A stretch of 64,000 nt of DNA from Prosthecobacter debontii (GCA_945905735.1 CAMDQC010000003.1:1-64000), one strand, 5' to 3'. Positions 1 to 9,224 are shown, counted from the stretch's first letter. Program-made: numbers and translations. The notes: a model not told the origin generated them from the sequence alone.

Positions 1-2118
1 GATTGGGCGTTCTTCGGCTCGGCGAGCGATTCGGCGTGGGGCAGCGCGCTGGCGGGCGGCGCGCAGAACTATGCGGCAGATGCGACCGCGACGGACGTTT
101 TCGCCCCGCCGCAGAGCGTGACGAAAAGCGTGACAATCAGCGGGCTGAACATCGCACCGGAGGCGAACTACTACTTCCGCTGGAACTATAGCGGAAGTGG
201 CACCGGCTCCGGCGCACAGGCGCTGGGACTGGATAATCTGGGCATCTCCGCAACGCTCATCGGCGGCATCCTTTACTGGGATACGAACGGTGCGCTCGCG
301 GGCCTCGGCGGCTCGGGGCTGTGGGACGCATCGGCGCTGAATTGGAACATCGAAAGCCTCGGCACCGCAGCACCGCGCGCGGCGGCGGCAGACCGCGAGA
401 TCATTTTTTCGGGCGGCGGCGGGACGGTGACGCTCGGCAGCGGCGCGGCGGCAAATGCAGGCATCACTTTTAACAGCAACGGCTATGCGCTGAGCAGCGG
501 CTCGCTGGCGCTGGGGAGCGTGGCGATCACCGTCACCAGCGGGCTGCATACGGTGACGATTGCCAGCGCGATCACCGGCGGCTCCGGGCTACGAAAGGCG
601 GGCGCGGGAAAGCTCACACTCACCAGCGCAAACTCGTTTTCCGGCGGCACGACGATCTCCGGTGGAGTGCTGGAGATTTCTTCCGAGCAAAATCTCGGAG
701 GCAGTGCAAGCGGTGTGGCCCTCGGCGGCGGAACGCTGAAGACCACTGCCAGCATCGCGCTCTCGGCGGGTCGTTCGCTTTCTGGCAGCGGGACGATAGA
801 CATCGCGCCGTCCACGGCGCTCATGGTCAGCGGCACCACGACTGCCGGTGCGCTCGTGCTGACAAATACGGGCACGCTCCGGCTCAGCGGCGTCGCGCCT
901 GCGGTGGACTCGCTCGACCTCCAGCAGTCCGGCATCATTGACTCCGGCAGCGATGCCATCCGCCTCGGTGGCCCACTCACCAGCTCGCAAGGCAGCGGCA
1001 CGGCGACGATCTCTGCGGGGCTCGACCTTGGGAACTTGCTCCGCACTTTCACCATCGGCAACGGCAGCTCGGATATCGATGTGCTGCTCTCCGGCATCCT
1101 CACCAGCGACACGGGCGGGCGCTTGTTAAAAGTGGGCGCGGGCACACTCAGCCTCACCGGAGCGAACAGCGGGCTCGCAGGCGGAGTGCAGCTCGGCACG
1201 GCCACGGCGACCGGCGGCGTCCTTGTCATCCAAGGCAATAACACGCTTGGTTCAAGCGGCACACTGCTCTTCCACTCCGGCACACTCCGCGCCAGTTCAG
1301 CGGTGGTAGAGCCGGCGGGAATCGCGCTCGACTTCGGCGGCTCGTCCACGCTCAGCGCCACGTTCGAGGGAAGCGCGATGCAGTTCCTCGGCAGCGCACA
1401 ATTCTCCGGCACCTCCGCGCACAGCATCGTGGCAAATACAGACGTCAGCATATCCGGCGCAGTCTCCGGCAGTTCGCCCGGCATCGCGATTCACGGCACT
1501 GGGAGCATCACGCTGGAAAACGGCGGCAGCTTCACCGGCGACATCACCGTGAATAGCGGCGCACTCATCCTCAACGGCCCGCTCACCGCCGCGACTCGCC
1601 CGGCGATCATCATTACCGCATCCGGCATCCTCGCGGGCGACCAGACCACCGGCAGCCTCGGAACGATCCTCGTGAACGGCGGCACACTCAGCCCTGGGAA
1701 CTTCGCTGACTCCACCGGCACCCTCATCACCACCGCGCTCGACATCCGCACCGGCAGCACGCTCTCGATCCAGCTTGGCGGCTTGAGTCTGGGCAACTAC
1801 GACCACATTAACGTCAACGGAACTGTCAGCCTCGGGGGCACGCTCGCGCTCAGCCTCATCGGGGGCTTCGTCCCCACCGACGCCATGACATTTACCCTCG
1901 TAAATAACGACGCCACCGACGCCGTGAGCGGCACCTTCTCCGGCATCCCAAACGGCGCGACGATCCTCACGGCGGGCAGCTCATTTACCATCAACTACGC
2001 AGGCGGCGACGGCAACGACGTGGTCCTCACGACCATCCCCGAGCCAGCATCCACCGGCCTCCTCGTAGCGGGGATTACGCTCCTCGTGCGTCGCCGCCGG
2101 ACGCACGGGATCGTGTGA
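1..2118 (+). CDS. Autotransporter-repeat protein with PEP-CTERM sorting signal (5' partial)
   Basis: The frame is open from base 1, giving 705 visible residues, so the gene begins upstream of the window and the in-frame GTG at 118 is not its start. The body is Gly/Ser/Thr-rich and strand-forming, with copies of the autotransporter-associated beta-strand repeat (AGAGKLTLTSANSFSGG near residue 200, VGAGTLSLTGANSG near residue 377). The C-terminus has IPEPAS, a hydrophobic segment and an RRRR cluster, which is the tripartite PEP-CTERM signal recognised by exosortase. Known family role: exported, envelope-anchored or released surface protein, often tied to exopolysaccharide. The cargo function cannot be told. 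The family call is firm; the N-terminal domains are not visible. Confidence 0.88.
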   Translation, partial: DWAFFGSASDSAWGSALAGGAQNYAADATATDVFAPPQSVTKSVTISGLNIAPEANYYFRWNYSGSGTGSGAQALGLDNLGISATLIGGILYWDTNGALAGLGGSGLWDASALNWNIESLGTAAPRAAAADREIIFSGGGGTVTLGSGAAANAGITFNSNGYALSSGSLALGSVAITVTSGLHTVTIASAITGGSGLRKAGAGKLTLTSANSFSGGTTISGGVLEISSEQNLGGSASGVALGGGTLKTTASIALSAGRSLSGSGTIDIAPSTALMVSGTTTAGALVLTNTGTLRLSGVAPAVDSLDLQQSGIIDSGSDAIRLGGPLTSSQGSGTATISAGLDLGNLLRTFTIGNGSSDIDVLLSGILTSDTGGRLLKVGAGTLSLTGANSGLAGGVQLGTATATGGVLVIQGNNTLGSSGTLLFHSGTLRASSAVVEPAGIALDFGGSSTLSATFEGSAMQFLGSAQFSGTSAHSIVANTDVSISGAVSGSSPGIAIHGTGSITLENGGSFTGDITVNSGALILNGPLTAATRPAIIITASGILAGDQTTGSLGTILVNGGTLSPGNFADSTGTLITTALDIRTGSTLSIQLGGLSLGNYDHINVNGTVSLGGTLALSLIGGFVPTDAMTFTLVNNDATDAVSGTFSGIPNGATILTAGSSFTINYAGGDGNDVVLTTIPEPASTGLLVAGITLLVRRRRTHGIV

Positions 2119-2130
2119 ACTTCTCGCCAT

Positions 2131-2871
2131 TTACCCACACGCCACTTGGCTTTCCGCCCCCTCGTCAATGGCCTGCGCTGCTTCCATGAGGAGGGACTGC
2201 CAGTTGCCGAAGATGGTTTGCGCAACAGGGCTCGATTTTACGGATTCGCCAACTAGCCCGGCACGCCACGAGACAATCGTCTTAAACGCTTCAGGCCCGG
2301 TCTCGTGAAACCCTCCGAATGATAACTCCGCATGGACGACCTCACCTTTATGAAAGAAGACGGTTCCCCGCGCTTCGCCTTGCGAGAACTCCAAGGCGCT
2401 GGTGACTCCGCTCATGCACTTAAGCTGGATGATGTCGGACGGGGAAAGCCCACCGAGTGTAACCTCGAAGCCGGTGGATGTATCCTCGTCCGAAGGCTCA
2501 CTGAGGAGGCGGGAGACGGCTTCGAGTAGCGCTTTTCGCTGAAGGGGCTTTGCGAGAATGTGCAGAACGCCGAACTGTCGGGCGCGCTCACGATATTCGC
2601 TGTTCGGATTCGATGTGACGATGAGCGCTTTCGCCTCCGGGCAGAACGTCGCCATGTCGCACAGGAAGTCGAGCCCGTCACCATCGGGCAACCCAAGGTC
2701 CACGATGAAGAGGTCCACCTTTTGGTCGGCGACGAGGATTTGCGCTTCTTCAACTTTGCGTGCGGTGATGAGTTTGTGCTCGCGCGGCAAGACGCGCAGA
2801 ACATCGCGGATGTAGTTCTGAACGGTCCGCGTGTCTTCAAGCAATAGGATGGTCGGAATGTCAGTTTGCAT
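2131..2871 (-). CDS. Response regulator with DUF4388 output domain
   Basis: This 246-residue protein has an N-terminal receiver domain (about residues 5-123). The acidic pair is E12-D13, the phospho-acceptor is D58 in VDLGLPDGDG, and T86 and K108 are the conserved switch residues. Residues 130-230 match the DUF4388 (PATAN-like) domain, seen in GGVTSALEF-type and GEVVHAEL segments; there is no DNA-binding helix-turn-helix. It lies 27 bp downstream of the hybrid kinase gene on the same strand and is probably co-transcribed with it, which suggests it receives phosphate from the kinase's HPt domain. DUF4388 occurs in gliding, polarity and heterocyst-pattern regulators of other bacteria; its target here is unknown. 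Confidence 0.85.
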   Translation of the reverse strand: MQTDIPTILLLEDTRTVQNYIRDVLRVLPREHKLITARKVEEAQILVADQKVDLFIVDLGLPDGDGLDFLCDMATFCPEAKALIVTSNPNSEYRERARQFGVLHILAKPLQRKALLEAVSRLLSEPSDEDTSTGFEVTLGGLSPSDIIQLKCMSGVTSALEFSQGEARGTVFFHKGEVVHAELSFGGFHETGPEAFKTIVSWRAGLVGESVKSSPVAQTIFGNWQSLLMEAAQAIDEGAESQVACG

Positions 2872-2898
2872 TGGATAGATGATAAATGATGAACGTCT

Positions 2899-5493
2899 TC
2901 ACGCGGCAGTCGTCGCGGGCCCCGCGAGGAATCTCTCCAGCGCTAAAAGCATTTCAGATACCGTGCGCCGAAGTTCAGCGACCTCTTGCTCTAATCCTTC
3001 GGTATTTCCACTTTTTGCGCTGGTTTCCAGCACCTTGGCAGCCTCTTGGGCTGCCGATGCGTGGAAGACTCCGACGACTCCCTTGATGGCGTGGGCCGCA
3101 CGCCCAATCGCTCTTGTGTCGCCCACTTTCAGCGCGGCATACACGGTGTCCATGAGTTCCGGGATGTCCTCATCGCGGCAATCGAGCAACAAGCCGGCGA
3201 GCGTCTCTTTCGAGCCACCGACGCTTGATAGCAAAGCCGCGACATCGAAAGGCAACCCGGAGTTTGTCTCTGGCGTAGGGAGCGGGGCAAACGCCTGCGC
3301 AGATGAGGTCTCCGCGCGCTTCATGCCGGGCACCACACTCTCTATGCACGAAAGCAGTTCATGCTCGCGCATCGGCTTGCCGAGGTAGCTGTCCATGCCC
3401 GACTCAATGCATTCTTCGCGGGTGCCCTTGAGCACATTCGCCGTGATCGCAATGATGGGCGTACGGGGCACATTTCTCTCCACCTCCCGCGCTCGGATGA
3501 GCTTGGCCGCCGCCGTCCCATCGAGGTTTGGCATCTGGAGGTCCATGAGGATCAAATCGAATGTCTTATTCTCCAAGATGGACACCGCCTCTGCTCCATC
3601 CTCGCACAACTCCACAACGTGCCCCCAATTGCGCAGATGCGACCTTGCGATGCGGCGATTCGTCGCATTGTCCTCCACGACGAGAACACGAAGCCGCCGA
3701 CCATGCGGCGCTTCGGCGGCGACAAGCACTTTCGCCGCAGCTTGCTTGGGTCGCGGAACGAGTGCCGTTTGCAGCACAGAGCGTAGCCGCCGTCCGCTTA
3801 CCGGCTTTAGTAAATGGCCAGCGGCGGCTGGAAAGTTGCGGCAATCTTGGTTGCTCGCAGCCATCATCAGGATCAACACGGACTTACGCCCGTTCGCTTG
3901 CTCACGATTTACCGCATCCCAAAACTCCGCGCTGCCGGAGGATGCACGAAAGGTATCGACGATGACGAACTCGAACGCCCCACGCTGCAGCTCTTGTGTA
4001 GCAGACTCCGCGTCAGTCCGGCAGATGCACTCGATTCCGAGCGCCCCGAGCTTTTGCTCCAGCAGCGAGGCCGCAAGAAGGTGCGGCTCCACGACGAGCG
4101 CACGCTTTCCGTGCATCTCGGATGTATCCTCTCCTCCACCCATCGCGCGCACCGGGAAGCGCGCCTGAAAAGCAAACTCACTCCCTTGGTCAGGGACGCT
4201 TTCGACTCCGATGACGCCGCCCATTAACGCGACGAGTTCCTTCGTGATCGCGAGCCCGAGACCGGTGCCACCATATTGACGCGTGGTCGATCCGTCCGCC
4301 TGCGAGAAGGCTTGGAAGATTGTCTCCCGCTTGTCCTCGTGGATACCGCAGCCGGTATCCCGCACCGTGAATCGCACTAAAGCCTCGGGCGAACCCGGCT
4401 GCCGCACCGCGCCAAGCTCCACCAGCACGACCACATCACCTTTGGCCGTAAACCGCAGCGAGTTGCTCACGAGATTCAGGATGATCTGCCGTAGCCGATA
4501 GGGATCGCCCACGAGCACGTCCGGCACGTCGGCACGAATATCGAGCAGCAACTCCAAGCCCTTTGAGTGAGCACGCGAGGCGTATGAGGCAAGCGTGTCG
4601 TCCAGCAACTCCCGCAATCGGAAGTCCGTGCGCTCTAGCTCTAGCTTGCCCGCTTCGATCTTGGAGAAATCGAGAATGTCGTTCAGCAGTTCCAGCAACC
4701 CTTGAGCAGAGCTGTTCACCGTGTCCAAAAAGTCCCGCTGCTCCGCGTTCAGCTCCGTCTTCAGCGTCAGCTCCGTCATGCCGATGATCCCATTCACGGG
4801 CGTGCGAATTTCATGACTCATCACGGCGAGAAAATTGCGCTTCGCCAAGTTTGCGGCGTCCGCCTCAGTCGCGAGATGGCGCACTTTGACGCTCGCGCCT
4901 TCAGCTTCCATATTGGCATGCGCGAGCCGTTCATTTGCCACGAGCAGCGCGACATTCCCCTCGATGAGCTTCCGGCGGTCGGCGCTTCCCGCCTCCACCA
5001 TCTGCCGCATCGCAGTCGCGAGAAGCCCAATCTCATCGTACCGGTTTTCCACCAATACCGAGACGCCAGACTCGCCTGCGGAAATCGCCTTAGAGCTTGC
5101 TTCAAGGCGTGCCAGCGAATCGGTGATGTCCTTCAAAATCGTCCGCCCGAGCAGGAGACTCAGCGCCATCCCCATCGCCTGAATCGACAACACCCAAGCG
5201 ATCCGACCGAACTGCATCGCCTGCTCCGGCGTGACTTCCTCCACCGGGTCCATAGCCGCGAGCAACCACAATCCCGGAATGAGTGCCGCCCCAACGCACA
5301 ACAGGCCGCACATACGGAGCTTCTGATGCACTTTCAGATTACGTAAGGAGCGCAGCAGGAGCGATTGGGCAGCAGGCTTGGCGGTGTGTAACGGCGTGGG
5401 ACGGTTCAAAACAATGACACCAAACAAAGCAGAGGCCACGCCTGATGACGCTGCCCCTCCCGCACGCAAGGCAAACGCCTTGCCGCCAATCAT
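2899..5493 (-). CDS. Hybrid sensor histidine kinase (HAMP-HisKA-HATPase-REC-REC-HPt)
   Basis: An 864-residue membrane kinase. Two hydrophobic helices (about 62-80 and 98-117) flank a very short periplasmic loop and are followed by a HAMP linker (about 118-170). The HisKA box [15 protein letters not shown] carries H227. The HATPase has an N-box (LNLVSN, 339-344), DTGCGI (379-384) and GGTGLGLAI (408-416). A first receiver-like segment (462-580) is degenerate, with D513 in VDTF. A second receiver (601-720) is intact with D651 in LMDLQMP. The HPt domain has H801 in AAHAIKG. This is a BarA/TorS-like phosphorelay order. The tiny sensor loop suggests membrane or intracellular signals rather than a periplasmic ligand. 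The DUF4388 regulator follows 27 bp downstream. The long N-terminus before residue 60 makes the start uncertain. Confidence 0.92.
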   Translation of the reverse strand: MIGGKAFALRAGGAASSGVASALFGVIVLNRPTPLHTAKPAAQSLLLRSLRNLKVHQKLRMCGLLCVGAALIPGLWLLAAMDPVEEVTPEQAMQFGRIAWVLSIQAMGMALSLLLGRTILKDITDSLARLEASSKAISAGESGVSVLVENRYDEIGLLATAMRQMVEAGSADRRKLIEGNVALLVANERLAHANMEAEGASVKVRHLATEADAANLAKRNFLAVMSHEIRTPVNGIIGMTELTLKTELNAEQRDFLDTVNSSAQGLLELLNDILDFSKIEAGKLELERTDFRLRELLDDTLASYASRAHSKGLELLLDIRADVPDVLVGDPYRLRQIILNLVSNSLRFTAKGDVVVLVELGAVRQPGSPEALVRFTVRDTGCGIHEDKRETIFQAFSQADGSTTRQYGGTGLGLAITKELVALMGGVIGVESVPDQGSEFAFQARFPVRAMGGGEDTSEMHGKRALVVEPHLLAASLLEQKLGALGIECICRTDAESATQELQRGAFEFVIVDTFRASSGSAEFWDAVNREQANGRKSVLILMMAASNQDCRNFPAAAGHLLKPVSGRRLRSVLQTALVPRPKQAAAKVLVAAEAPHGRRLRVLVVEDNATNRRIARSHLRNWGHVVELCEDGAEAVSILENKTFDLILMDLQMPNLDGTAAAKLIRAREVERNVPRTPIIAITANVLKGTREECIESGMDSYLGKPMREHELLSCIESVVPGMKRAETSSAQAFAPLPTPETNSGLPFDVAALLSSVGGSKETLAGLLLDCRDEDIPELMDTVYAALKVGDTRAIGRAAHAIKGVVGVFHASAAQEAAKVLETSAKSGNTEGLEQEVAELRRTVSEMLLALERFLAGPATTAA

Positions 5494-5568
5494 GTCTATG
5501 AGCTTGGCTTGCTCCCTGCTATTTGAAGCAGGCGATACCTCATCAATTTTTAATCATCAGCCCACTCC

Positions 5569-7419
5569 ATGCCTCACTACGTCCTAGGACTTTCTGCTTA
5601 CTACCATGATAGCGCCGCTGCAATTATCCGCGACGGCGAGATCATCGCCGCCGCGCAAGAAGAGCGATTCACCCGTAAGAAACACGATCATGCCTTCCCC
5701 AAGCACGCCGTCGAATACTGCCTGCGCGAGGCAGGCATCACACCCGATCAAGTAAGCTACGTCGTTTTTTACGACAAGCCGCTGCTGAAGTTTGACCGCC
5801 TAGTAGAAACCTACGTCGCCTACGCACCAGCGGGTTTGCAGTCCTTCATGATGGCCATGCCGCTGTGGCTGAAAACGAAACTCTTTCTCCCCCGCGAGAT
5901 CAAAGCCTCGCTCGGCGGCACCTACAAAAAGCGCGTCGCCTTTACCGGCCATCACGAGTCCCACGCGGCCTCAGCATTCTTCCCGTCTCCGTTCGATGAC
6001 GCCGCCATCCTCACGCTCGACGGCGTGGGCGAATGGGAAACCGCCAGCATCGGCCACGGGCGCGGCAACCGCATCGAGATGCTCAAGACGCTCCACTTCC
6101 CCCACTCGCTCGGGCTGCTCTATTCGGCCATCACCTACTTCTGCGGCTTCCGCGTGAACTCCGGCGAATACAAGCTCATGGGCCTCGCCCCGTACGGCGA
6201 GCCGAAGTATGCCGACATCATTCGCGAAAAGCTCATTGACCTCCGCGAAGACGGCTCCTTCCGCATGAACATGAAGTATTTCAACTACGCGCAGGGCCTC
6301 ACGATGACAGGCCCGGCGCTCGATGAACTCCTCGGCGGCCCACCGCGCCCGGCGGAATCCGCCATCACCCAGCGGGAAATGGACCTCGCCTCCAGCATCC
6401 AGAAAGTGACGGAAGAAATCGTCGTCCGCATGGCCCGTCACGCGAAGAAGCTCACCGGCTCAAAGAATCTCGTCCTCGCCGGCGGCGTCGCGCTCAACTG
6501 CGTGGCCAACGGCATTCTCCTCCGCAGCGGGATCTTTGAAGACATCTGGATTCCCGCCCCGGCTGGCGATGCAGGCGGCGCGCTCGGTGCCGCACTCTTC
6601 ATCTCGCATCAACTGCTCGACGCCCCGCGTGTGCAAAATGGGCGGGATTCGCTAAAAGGCGCACTCATCGGCCCGAAGTATGCCGACGCCGACATCCGCG
6701 CATTCCTCGAAAAAGAGAAGATCGCCCACCATCACCACGATGAGGAATCCGCTGTGCTCGAAGCCGTGGTGAAAGAAATGGTCGCCGGGAAAGTCATCGG
6801 CTGGTTCCAAGGCCGCATGGAGTTTGGCCCGCGTGCGCTCGGCTCCCGCAGTATCATCGGCGACCCGCGCAATTCCGCCATGCAGACGCAGATGAACGTG
6901 CGCATCAAATTCCGCGAGAGCTTTCGCCCCTTCGCCCCGAGCTGCCTCGCAGAGGACGCCGCCGAGTGGTTCGAGCTCGACCGCGAATCGCCCTACATGC
7001 TCCTCGTCGCGCCCGTCCTCGCGAAGCACCACACCAAGCTCACCGACGAAGAACGCCGCCTCATGGAGGCCGACCCAGACTTGCGCAAGCGCGTGAACGT
7101 CCCCCGCAGCGCGCTCCCCGCGATCACGCACGTTGACTACTCCGCCCGCATTCAGACCACGACGGAGGAACGCAATGGCCGCTACTACCGACTCATCCGC
7201 GAGTTCAAAAAACAGACCGGCGTGGGCGTCATCGTGAACACGAGCTTCAACATCCGAGGAGAGCCCATCGTCTGCACGCCGCAAGACGCGCACCGCTGCT
7301 TCATGGCCTGCGACATGGACGTGCTCGTACTCGAAAACTGCATCCTTTATAAAACCGAACAACCCCAGATGAGCGAATCCGACCGCGAAAAATACGTCGG
7401 CAGCTTCAGCCTAGATTAA
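5569..7419 (+). CDS. NodU/CmcH-family carbamoyltransferase
   Basis: A 616-residue cytosolic enzyme of the family that transfers a carbamoyl group from carbamoyl phosphate, via ATP-dependent carbamoyl adenylate, to hydroxyls of sugars, antibiotics or toxins. The N-terminal Kae1/ASKHA part begins LGLSAYYHDSAAAII and carries metal-binding histidines in TGHHESHAASAFF (H128, H129, H132), with GGVALNCVANG in the nucleotide site. The C-terminal domain has WFQGRMEFGPRALGSRSI and NTSFNIRGEPIV. Length matches the family. Two small membrane-protein genes follow closely on the same strand (8 and 10 bp gaps); this trio recurs near polysaccharide and specialised-metabolite loci. The acceptor is unknown, since no glycosyltransferase adjoins it. 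Confidence 0.93.
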   Translation: MPHYVLGLSAYYHDSAAAIIRDGEIIAAAQEERFTRKKHDHAFPKHAVEYCLREAGITPDQVSYVVFYDKPLLKFDRLVETYVAYAPAGLQSFMMAMPLWLKTKLFLPREIKASLGGTYKKRVAFTGHHESHAASAFFPSPFDDAAILTLDGVGEWETASIGHGRGNRIEMLKTLHFPHSLGLLYSAITYFCGFRVNSGEYKLMGLAPYGEPKYADIIREKLIDLREDGSFRMNMKYFNYAQGLTMTGPALDELLGGPPRPAESAITQREMDLASSIQKVTEEIVVRMARHAKKLTGSKNLVLAGGVALNCVANGILLRSGIFEDIWIPAPAGDAGGALGAALFISHQLLDAPRVQNGRDSLKGALIGPKYADADIRAFLEKEKIAHHHHDEESAVLEAVVKEMVAGKVIGWFQGRMEFGPRALGSRSIIGDPRNSAMQTQMNVRIKFRESFRPFAPSCLAEDAAEWFELDRESPYMLLVAPVLAKHHTKLTDEERRLMEADPDLRKRVNVPRSALPAITHVDYSARIQTTTEERNGRYYRLIREFKKQTGVGVIVNTSFNIRGEPIVCTPQDAHRCFMACDMDVLVLENCILYKTEQPQMSESDREKYVGSFSLD

Positions 7420-7426
7420 ACACGCC

Positions 7427-7864
7427 ATGATGAATCCATTCAAAGAAGTAAACTGGAACCCCGACACCGAAGATCGCCGCACCTTTGGCCGCAGCTTGAT
7501 GATCGGTTTCCCGATCATCGCCGCCGTCCTGCTCCTCTTCAACCTACTCAAAACACACGATGTCAAAATGTGGACGATCTGGCTCGGCGCTATCGGCTTT
7601 GCCGTCGGTGCCGTCTGTCGCGCCATCCCTGCCATCGCACTACCGTTTTACTACGTCTGGTACACCATCGGATGCAGCATCGGCATGGTCGTCACCAACG
7701 TGATCATCGCAGCAATCTACTTCCTCGCATTCGCACCGATGGGCTTCTTCCTGCGCTCGACTGGGCGCGACCCGATGGAGCGCCAGTTCTACCCAGCCGG
7801 GCAGACCTACTGGAAAGACGCCGAGAAAATCACCGACAACGAGCGATACTTCCGCCAATACTAA
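7427..7864 (+). CDS. SxtJ-like small membrane protein
   Basis: A 145-residue integral membrane protein with about three or four hydrophobic segments (roughly 25-43, 48-65, 68-88 and 90-112) and a polar C-terminal tail ending in KDAEKITDNERYFRQY. Size, topology and the position between a carbamoyltransferase and a DUF5989 gene match the SxtJ family, named from the saxitoxin cluster, whose biochemical role is not established. It starts 8 bp after the carbamoyltransferase stop. The first two codons are both ATG (7427 and 7430), so the start may be one codon later. The inferred role is to hold or assist the carbamoyltransferase at the membrane. Confidence 0.75.
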   Translation: MMNPFKEVNWNPDTEDRRTFGRSLMIGFPIIAAVLLLFNLLKTHDVKMWTIWLGAIGFAVGAVCRAIPAIALPFYYVWYTIGCSIGMVVTNVIIAAIYFLAFAPMGFFLRSTGRDPMERQFYPAGQTYWKDAEKITDNERYFRQY

Positions 7865-7874
7865 GATAAAGACC

Positions 7875-8078
7875 ATGAACGAACCCGACAAAAACTCATT
7901 CGAGCAAGCTTCCGAAGCGAAGCCCGTTAGCCTCGTGGCTGAAATCATCGCGCTCCTCAAGCACAACAAAAAGTGGTGGCTCGTGCCGATCCTCATCGTG
8001 CTCCTCGGAGTCGGCGGGCTCATCGCTGTAGCACTCGTTTCGCCGGGTGCCGCGCCGTTTATCTACACGCTGTTTTAA
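7875..8078 (+). CDS. DUF5989 family membrane protein
   Basis: A 67-residue protein with one transmembrane helix (about 33-56) after a charged N-terminus. It carries the family hallmark KKWWLVPILIVLL and the end APFIYTLF. It begins 10 bp after the SxtJ-like gene and closes the three-gene cassette. DUF5989 proteins usually sit beside NodU-type carbamoyltransferases and SxtJ-like proteins, but no function is known. Its stop codon overlaps, in a TTAA sequence, the stop of one frame of the rhamnosidase remnant on the opposite strand. Confidence 0.75.
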   Translation: MNEPDKNSFEQASEAKPVSLVAEIIALLKHNKKWWLVPILIVLLGVGGLIAVALVSPGAAPFIYTLF

Positions 8079-8079
8079 G

Positions 8080-8188
8080 TCACTTGCTCCACACGAAGCG
8101 GTAGCTCCCTGCCGCCATCGGGCAAGAGGACGAGGGCGCTCGTGTTTGCAGGAATCGCGATGTCGTAGGTGATGCGGTCGCCCATTTT
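8080..8188 (-). pseudogene. Remnant of a GH78-like alpha-L-rhamnosidase C-terminus
   Basis: Read on the minus strand from about 8188, one frame gives GDRITYDIAIPANTSALVLL, the pattern that precedes the end of GH78 rhamnosidases (a short strand, then IPANT-x-A-x-V-x-LP). The usual GSYRF ending is present too, as AAGSYRFVWSK and a TGA at 8080-8082, but in a different frame. The first frame instead runs to a TAA at 8075-8077. The catalytic domain is absent; upstream lies the glyoxalase gene on the other strand. This looks like the last ~110 bp of a lost gene with an internal deletion and frameshift. The family call rests on motif memory only. Confidence 0.5.
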
Positions 8189-8271
8189 GTGTCGCACGAT
8201 TGAAGTTGCCGCGCTCCCGCATCGCGACGATAAAACGCCCGCGCTTGCCGTTGTGGCGGGCCTATTCTCAG

Positions 8272-8652
8272 ATGGTCAAAAAACTTCTTCACACACGCTA
8301 CCGCGTCGTCGATCTCGAAAAAACAGTCTCCTTCTACCGCGAAGTCCTCGGGCTCGCGGAGGTGGACCGCAAGGTGTCCCCGCGCGGCTCCACGCTCGTC
8401 TTCCTCAAAGCCCCCGAGAGCGAGGAACTCGTCGAGATTTGCGAGTATCCCGCCAGCGGTCCCGTCGTCATCGGCCCGGACGTCACGCATCTCGCATTCT
8501 CTGTTGATGACATCGCCACGTTTGCCGCGCATTCCGCAGCGAAAGGCTACCCGCTCTCCGATGGCCCCACGCCCACCAGCAGCGGCAGCATCATCGCATT
8601 CATCGACGCGCCGGAAGGCTACGAGATCGAAATCATCCAGCGCCCACGCTAA
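8272..8652 (+). CDS. VOC-superfamily (glyoxalase/bleomycin-resistance fold) protein
   Basis: A 126-residue single-domain VOC protein. I chose the ATG at 8272 (MVKKLLHTRYRVVDLEKTV) because homologous sequence starts there; the frame is open upstream but that part looks non-coding. The repeated beta-alpha-beta-beta-beta halves are visible as HTRYRVVDLEKTVSFYREVLGL and THLAFSVDDIATFAAHSAAKG. Candidate metal ligands are H9 and E48/E51 in SEELVEI in the first half, H74 in THLAF, and E117/E119 near GYEIEII at the end. It resembles glyoxalase I (GloA), but the short family contains many other enzymes, so the substrate is not assigned. Its stop codon directly abuts the ATG of the toxin-like gene. Confidence 0.8.
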   Translation: MVKKLLHTRYRVVDLEKTVSFYREVLGLAEVDRKVSPRGSTLVFLKAPESEELVEICEYPASGPVVIGPDVTHLAFSVDDIATFAAHSAAKGYPLSDGPTPTSSGSIIAFIDAPEGYEIEIIQRPR

Positions 8653-8934
8653 ATGGAGTTCGACTGGCTCGACGCATCATTTGACCTGCATAAGGTCACG
8701 CCACGGGAAATCGAAGAATCCTTCGAGGACCCCTTCAGCCTCCGGCTCCTTCCCGATGTGGAGATCGCTGGAGTCGGCCATGCGCGCTATTTCAACCTTG
8801 GTAAAACGCTCGATGGACGTGGCATTTTCACCATCTTCTGGAGCGACGGAAAACGCATCCGCGCCATCCTCTCCCGCGACATGACGCCGGAGGAAATCGC
8901 CTTCTACGACCGTAAAAACCAAGAGCTCAGCTAA
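8653..8934 (+). CDS. BrnT-like toxin of a type II toxin-antitoxin pair
   Basis: A 93-residue protein with the BrnT pattern: an N-terminal EFDW, a central FEDPFSLRLLPD, then RYFNLGKTLDGRGIFTIFW, the SDGKRIRAILSRDMTPEE motif and a terminal YDR. BrnT toxins are small RelE-fold ribonucleases that block translation. The next gene, 2 bp downstream, is a CopG-like antitoxin, which is the usual toxin-first order of brnTA modules. The gene starts at the base after the glyoxalase stop with no recognisable Shine-Dalgarno of its own, so it is probably translated by coupling. The BrnT assignment is fairly sure; toxicity is inferred. Confidence 0.75.
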   Translation: MEFDWLDASFDLHKVTPREIEESFEDPFSLRLLPDVEIAGVGHARYFNLGKTLDGRGIFTIFWSDGKRIRAILSRDMTPEEIAFYDRKNQELS

Positions 8935-8936
8935 CC

Positions 8937-9218
8937 ATGAAACTCATCGCCAACTGGGCAGAAGTCCCAAAGTTTGAGTCTGAGGACGACGAAGCCCTCT
9001 TTTGGAAAGACACCCGCATCGAGCCCCGGCTCATGAACCAATCCCTCCTCAAAGCCGACAACCGCGACAGCACCACCATCACCCTCCGCTTCGACCCCCG
9101 AATGCTCGCCCGAATCAAGCGCATCGCCCGCTCCCGTTACCTCAATTACCAGAGCATGATCAAACAATGGCTCAGCGAACGACTAGAGCGCGAGCAACGC
9201 GAAACGAACGGGCAGTGA
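8937..9218 (+). CDS. CopG/BrnA-like antitoxin
   Basis: A 93-residue protein. The N-terminus (VPKFESEDDEALFWKD) matches the CopG-antitoxin pattern in which a short acidic-aromatic segment wraps the toxin. The C-terminal half (TTITLRFDPRMLARIKRIAR, then LNYQSMIKQWLSERL) is a ribbon-helix-helix DNA-binding domain. It lies 2 bp after the toxin-like gene. By analogy with BrnA it should neutralise the toxin and repress its own promoter. That promoter would have to lie upstream of the glyoxalase gene or inside it, because no gap exists between those genes. Confidence 0.75.
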   Translation: MKLIANWAEVPKFESEDDEALFWKDTRIEPRLMNQSLLKADNRDSTTITLRFDPRMLARIKRIARSRYLNYQSMIKQWLSERLEREQRETNGQ

Positions 9219-9224
9219 AGCCGC

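Noticed and set aside
483-1484. A 333-codon minus-strand frame inside the PEP-CTERM protein gene
   Set aside because: It is a shadow of the low-complexity repeats; the plus frame is open from base 1 to a PEP-CTERM end.
8080-8532. A 150-codon minus-strand frame across the glyoxalase gene
   Set aside because: Only its last ~20 residues resemble a protein (the GH78-like end), and the rest is antisense to the VOC domain. I kept only the short relic.
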